A stretch of DNA of 8,541 nucleotides from contig DPJP01000198.1 of assembly GCA_003542955.1 (NCBI GenBank), forward strand, positions 10,180-18,720. Reading direction: 5' to 3'. The number at the start of each line of letters is the position of its first letter. Position 1 is the stretch's first letter. Below are positions 6,399-8,541 of this stretch, in pieces. Under the pieces are notes generated by a model. That model was not told the origin of the DNA, searched no databases, and saw only the letters and a list, made by a program, of their open reading frames with translations. The position numbers and the translations under genes were made by a program. Origin of the DNA: Armatimonadota bacterium. Lineage in GTDB: Bacteria > Armatimonadota > Zipacnadia > Zipacnadales > UBA11051.

Positions 6399-8541
6399 CT
6401 ACTCGATCACGACGATCTCCGTACCATACGGCGCGAGATGGACATTCCGCGCTCTGTCGCCCACGACCACGGATGCCGGCAGCGGCGTGTCAGAGAAGTT
6501 CATCAGCAGCACCAGGATGCGGCCGTCTTTCTCGAAGGCCGCCCAGTTGCGCGCCTCGACGCCGGTCACCTGCACCTTCCCGTCACAGCGCTGCTCATGG
6601 ACGAAGTAGTCCTCGTACTTCGCGATGATCTCGGCCGCCTCGGACGTGGCGTGGAATGCTCCTCCATCCATTGGCGGCAACCACCAGATCAGGCACCCCC
6701 TGCAGCTACTTGTCACATACTGCCGCAGGATGCGGTTGCGCCACGTGCGCATATCGGGGGCCGGCCGCTCATCGTCGCGGTGTGAGAGGTACCACATCTC
6801 CCCACCCATGAAGGGCGTCTCCCCGAGCGCCGCCACCGTCGCCTCCATGCTCGCCCTGTCGCCGCCATAGCCGGCGATAGCGAAGTCGAGCTTGTCGGCC
6901 ATCATTGCCCAGTCGACCCCGTAGTGCTCCCTCGTCCGCCTGGACTGGTACCCCGAGTAGAGGGAGAACTCCACCGGCCTGTCCGCCTTGTGCACGATAT
7001 CGCGGAGTATGCCCGCCATCTGCGCATTCTGCATGCAGCGGAAGTCCACCCATGCGTCGCGGTGTTCGGCCAGCAGGGTCTGTGGGGTGACCGTGGCATC
7101 GGCTGCAAGGTGGGCGAACTCACGGAAGGTGGCGATGCATCTGTGGCAGGTGCAGAAGGTCGGTGGATCGACAACGGGGTGCTCGAGGTCCCAGTTCGCG
7201 CCCGCGTACGGCTGATCTCTGAGCACGCCGAGCATCCATTCCTCGAGGCTCTTGATGACCGCATCGCCCTCGGCGAGCATCCAGGTGGGGCAGAAGGTGC
7301 TCGCCTGCGGCTTGCCCTGGAAGTCGACCGCCTGCAGCTCCGGATGCGCCTCGAGGAACTCGCGCTGTCCAGCCGGCGCGCTGTACGGGTGCCAGCCGAT
7401 GCTCCAGAAAACATTGTGCCCATGCGGCATCAAGTGCTCAACCACGTTGTTGCCGATCTGGCCGTACGTCCAGGTGATGCCCGATGCCCGGCAGTTCTCG
7501 GCGTATGCCTCACCGACGGCCTCACTGACCAGTGATGACGCGTAGTAGCACGGGCTGATGCGGGCGCGGGCGGGCCGGACGTTCTTGAGCGGCGGCAGCA
7601 CCTCGAGCATGCTCCTTCGCGGCACCTCGATCATCGTCCCGTGCATATCCTGGAAGTAGGTGTAGATCGGGTAGCTGCCCTCCGCCATGTTCGCCGGGGC
7701 CTCCATCAGCAGGCCGCACACCGGCTTCGCGTTGGGCGCAGTCAGCCCCTCGCACTTGACATCCATCTCAACGATGTAGGTCTTCTCCGGGTCGATGGGT
7801 ATCGAGTCCTCGACCCAGACGGCCTGCTGCCTGTCGGCGGCCTCCGGGGTCGAAGTGATCTTCACGCAAATGGACCCGTCGGGACCCTCGGGCTGGATGT
7901 AGGAGTGCTTCCCGCGCTCGGGATCGTCGAAGTTCCCGCGTGCGAGCAGGTTGACATCGCTGCCCTTCTCCCGCAGCACGACGTTGTCCACCCAGAAGGT
8001 CCCGACGATGCCGCGCTCCTGCCACTTGATGACCAGCGGGCGGACGTTCTGTACTCCTTTTGGTGGCGTTACCTCCTTGCTCAGTCGGCGCCAGTCGAAG
8101 GTGCCGCCGGCGGCAAGTGCAGTCTGGTAGCCCAGGTTCTCCTCACCGGCGCCGCCCCAGCGCATCGAGAGGTCCATCCCCGGCCTGGGCAGCATGTCAT
8201 AGCCGATCGCCCACTGTGTCAACTCGTGCTCCCCGTCGCGCCGCGTGCCGAGCTTCTCGACGACCGGCGTCCCGCCGCTGACGGGCTCCGCGTCAATGAA
8301 GTAGAGCGCGGCGGGCAGCTCAACCATCATCCGGTAGCCGTCCGCAGGCGCCGCGGCGGGGGCATGGAGGTACACGCGGATGAGCTGTTTGCTGCCCCGC
8401 GGGAAGTAGTAGGTGTCCATCTTCGGGAAGAGCCGCGGCTCCTGCTTGCCGACGTAGACGGCGCAGATGAAGTGAAGCTCCCGCGCGCCGCCGGGCGCCC
8501 AGAGTCCGCCCTCGGAGACCTCTGGGGCCGCCCAGCCCTCA
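6399..8541 (-). CDS. Large glycoside-hydrolase-like protein with carbohydrate-binding-like domain (5' end outside window)
   Basis: I do not recognise the exact family. The frame is open from the right edge: 40 codons upstream of the first ATG (8418-8420) read as protein (including GLWAPGGARELHFICAVYVG), so the true start lies beyond 8541. Numbered from that Met, residues about 100-240 look like galactose-binding/CBM4-9 folds: FWVDNVVL (142-149) is a typical domain end and NLLARGNFDDP (157-167) a typical domain start. Residues about 290-600 look like a TIM barrel, with WDLEHP (410-415), a cysteine cluster CTCHRC (423-428) and GGEMWYL (539-545). A small beta domain (about 610-673, GRILVLLMNFSD onward) ends the protein, as in many glycosidases. 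E413 and E541, 128 residues apart, are candidate acid/base and nucleophile, by analogy with clan-A hydrolases. Cys-rich motifs after a barrel strand occur in several uncharacterised glycosidase-like families. Export cannot be judged without the N-terminus. It converges with the isomerase-like gene. Confidence 0.72.
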   Translation of the reverse strand, partial: EGWAAPEVSEGGLWAPGGARELHFICAVYVGKQEPRLFPKMDTYYFPRGSKQLIRVYLHAPAAAPADGYRMMVELPAALYFIDAEPVSGGTPVVEKLGTRRDGEHELTQWAIGYDMLPRPGMDLSMRWGGAGEENLGYQTALAAGGTFDWRRLSKEVTPPKGVQNVRPLVIKWQERGIVGTFWVDNVVLREKGSDVNLLARGNFDDPERGKHSYIQPEGPDGSICVKITSTPEAADRQQAVWVEDSIPIDPEKTYIVEMDVKCEGLTAPNAKPVCGLLMEAPANMAEGSYPIYTYFQDMHGTMIEVPRRSMLEVLPPLKNVRPARARISPCYYASSLVSEAVGEAYAENCRASGITWTYGQIGNNVVEHLMPHGHNVFWSIGWHPYSAPAGQREFLEAHPELQAVDFQGKPQASTFCPTWMLAEGDAVIKSLEEWMLGVLRDQPYAGANWDLEHPVVDPPTFCTCHRCIATFREFAHLAADATVTPQTLLAEHRDAWVDFRCMQNAQMAGILRDIVHKADRPVEFSLYSGYQSRRTREHYGVDWAMMADKLDFAIAGYGGDRASMEATVAALGETPFMGGEMWYLSHRDDERPAPDMRTWRNRILRQYVTSSCRGCLIWWLPPMDGGAFHATSEAAEIIAKYEDYFVHEQRCDGKVQVTGVEARNWAAFEKDGRILVLLMNFSDTPLPASVVVGDRARNVHLAPYGTEIVVIE

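Noticed and set aside
6924..7535. Plus-strand open frame of 203 codons inside the glycosidase-like gene
   Set aside because: It is a shadow of the minus-strand gene, which has coherent domain motifs throughout.
8418..8420. ATG as the start of the glycosidase-like gene
   Set aside because: The frame stays open for 40 more codons to the window edge with protein-like sequence, and no ribosome site is evident, so the gene is called as truncated.

Overview
The window looks like a bacterial contig in which two regions of different taxonomic character meet inside one gene, dnaK. The left part (about 1-2700, all minus strand) holds the start of surE, a periplasmic-binding-fold protein of the LpoA/branched-chain-amino-acid-binding type, and the C-terminal 60% of dnaK. 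Protein style and mixed, CGG-leaning arginine codons suggest a Desulfobacterota (deltaproteobacterial, Syntrophales-like) source. The right part (about 2835-8541) holds the dnaK promoter and N-terminal 40%, two DUF1559 pseudopilin-like genes, a sugar phosphate isomerase/epimerase-like TIM-barrel gene and a large glycosidase-like gene. DUF1559 proteins of this kind are typical of Armatimonadota, Planctomycetota and relatives, and arginine codons here are mostly CGC. These taxonomic assignments come from recalled family features, not from a search.

Layout, left to right: surE (5' part only, runs off the left edge, minus); the binding-fold gene directly upstream of it (minus, 10 nt gap, probably coupled); a strong intrinsic terminator; dnaK (minus) with a perfect TTGACA-17-TATAAT promoter; a roughly 250-base non-coding stretch with GC-rich hairpins; two tandem DUF1559 genes (minus); a 237-base divergent intergenic region; the isomerase-like gene (plus, GTG start); and, converging with it after 15 bases, a long glycosidase-like gene (minus) that runs off the right edge.

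Functionally, dnaK is a stand-alone chaperone unit here, with no grpE, dnaJ or hrcA beside it. The binding-fold gene and surE form a short envelope/housekeeping unit. The right-hand genes suggest an organism with type II/IV pilus-like surface proteins and carbohydrate metabolism. The isomerase and glycosidase-like genes could act in the same sugar pathway, but that is only inferred from proximity.

The main point for a reader is the dnaK mosaic. Either the contig is misassembled at a conserved gene, or dnaK has undergone real inter-phylum recombination. Until this is settled, the left and right halves should not be assumed to come from one genome. I see no CRISPR array, tRNA, rRNA, transposase or other mobile element.
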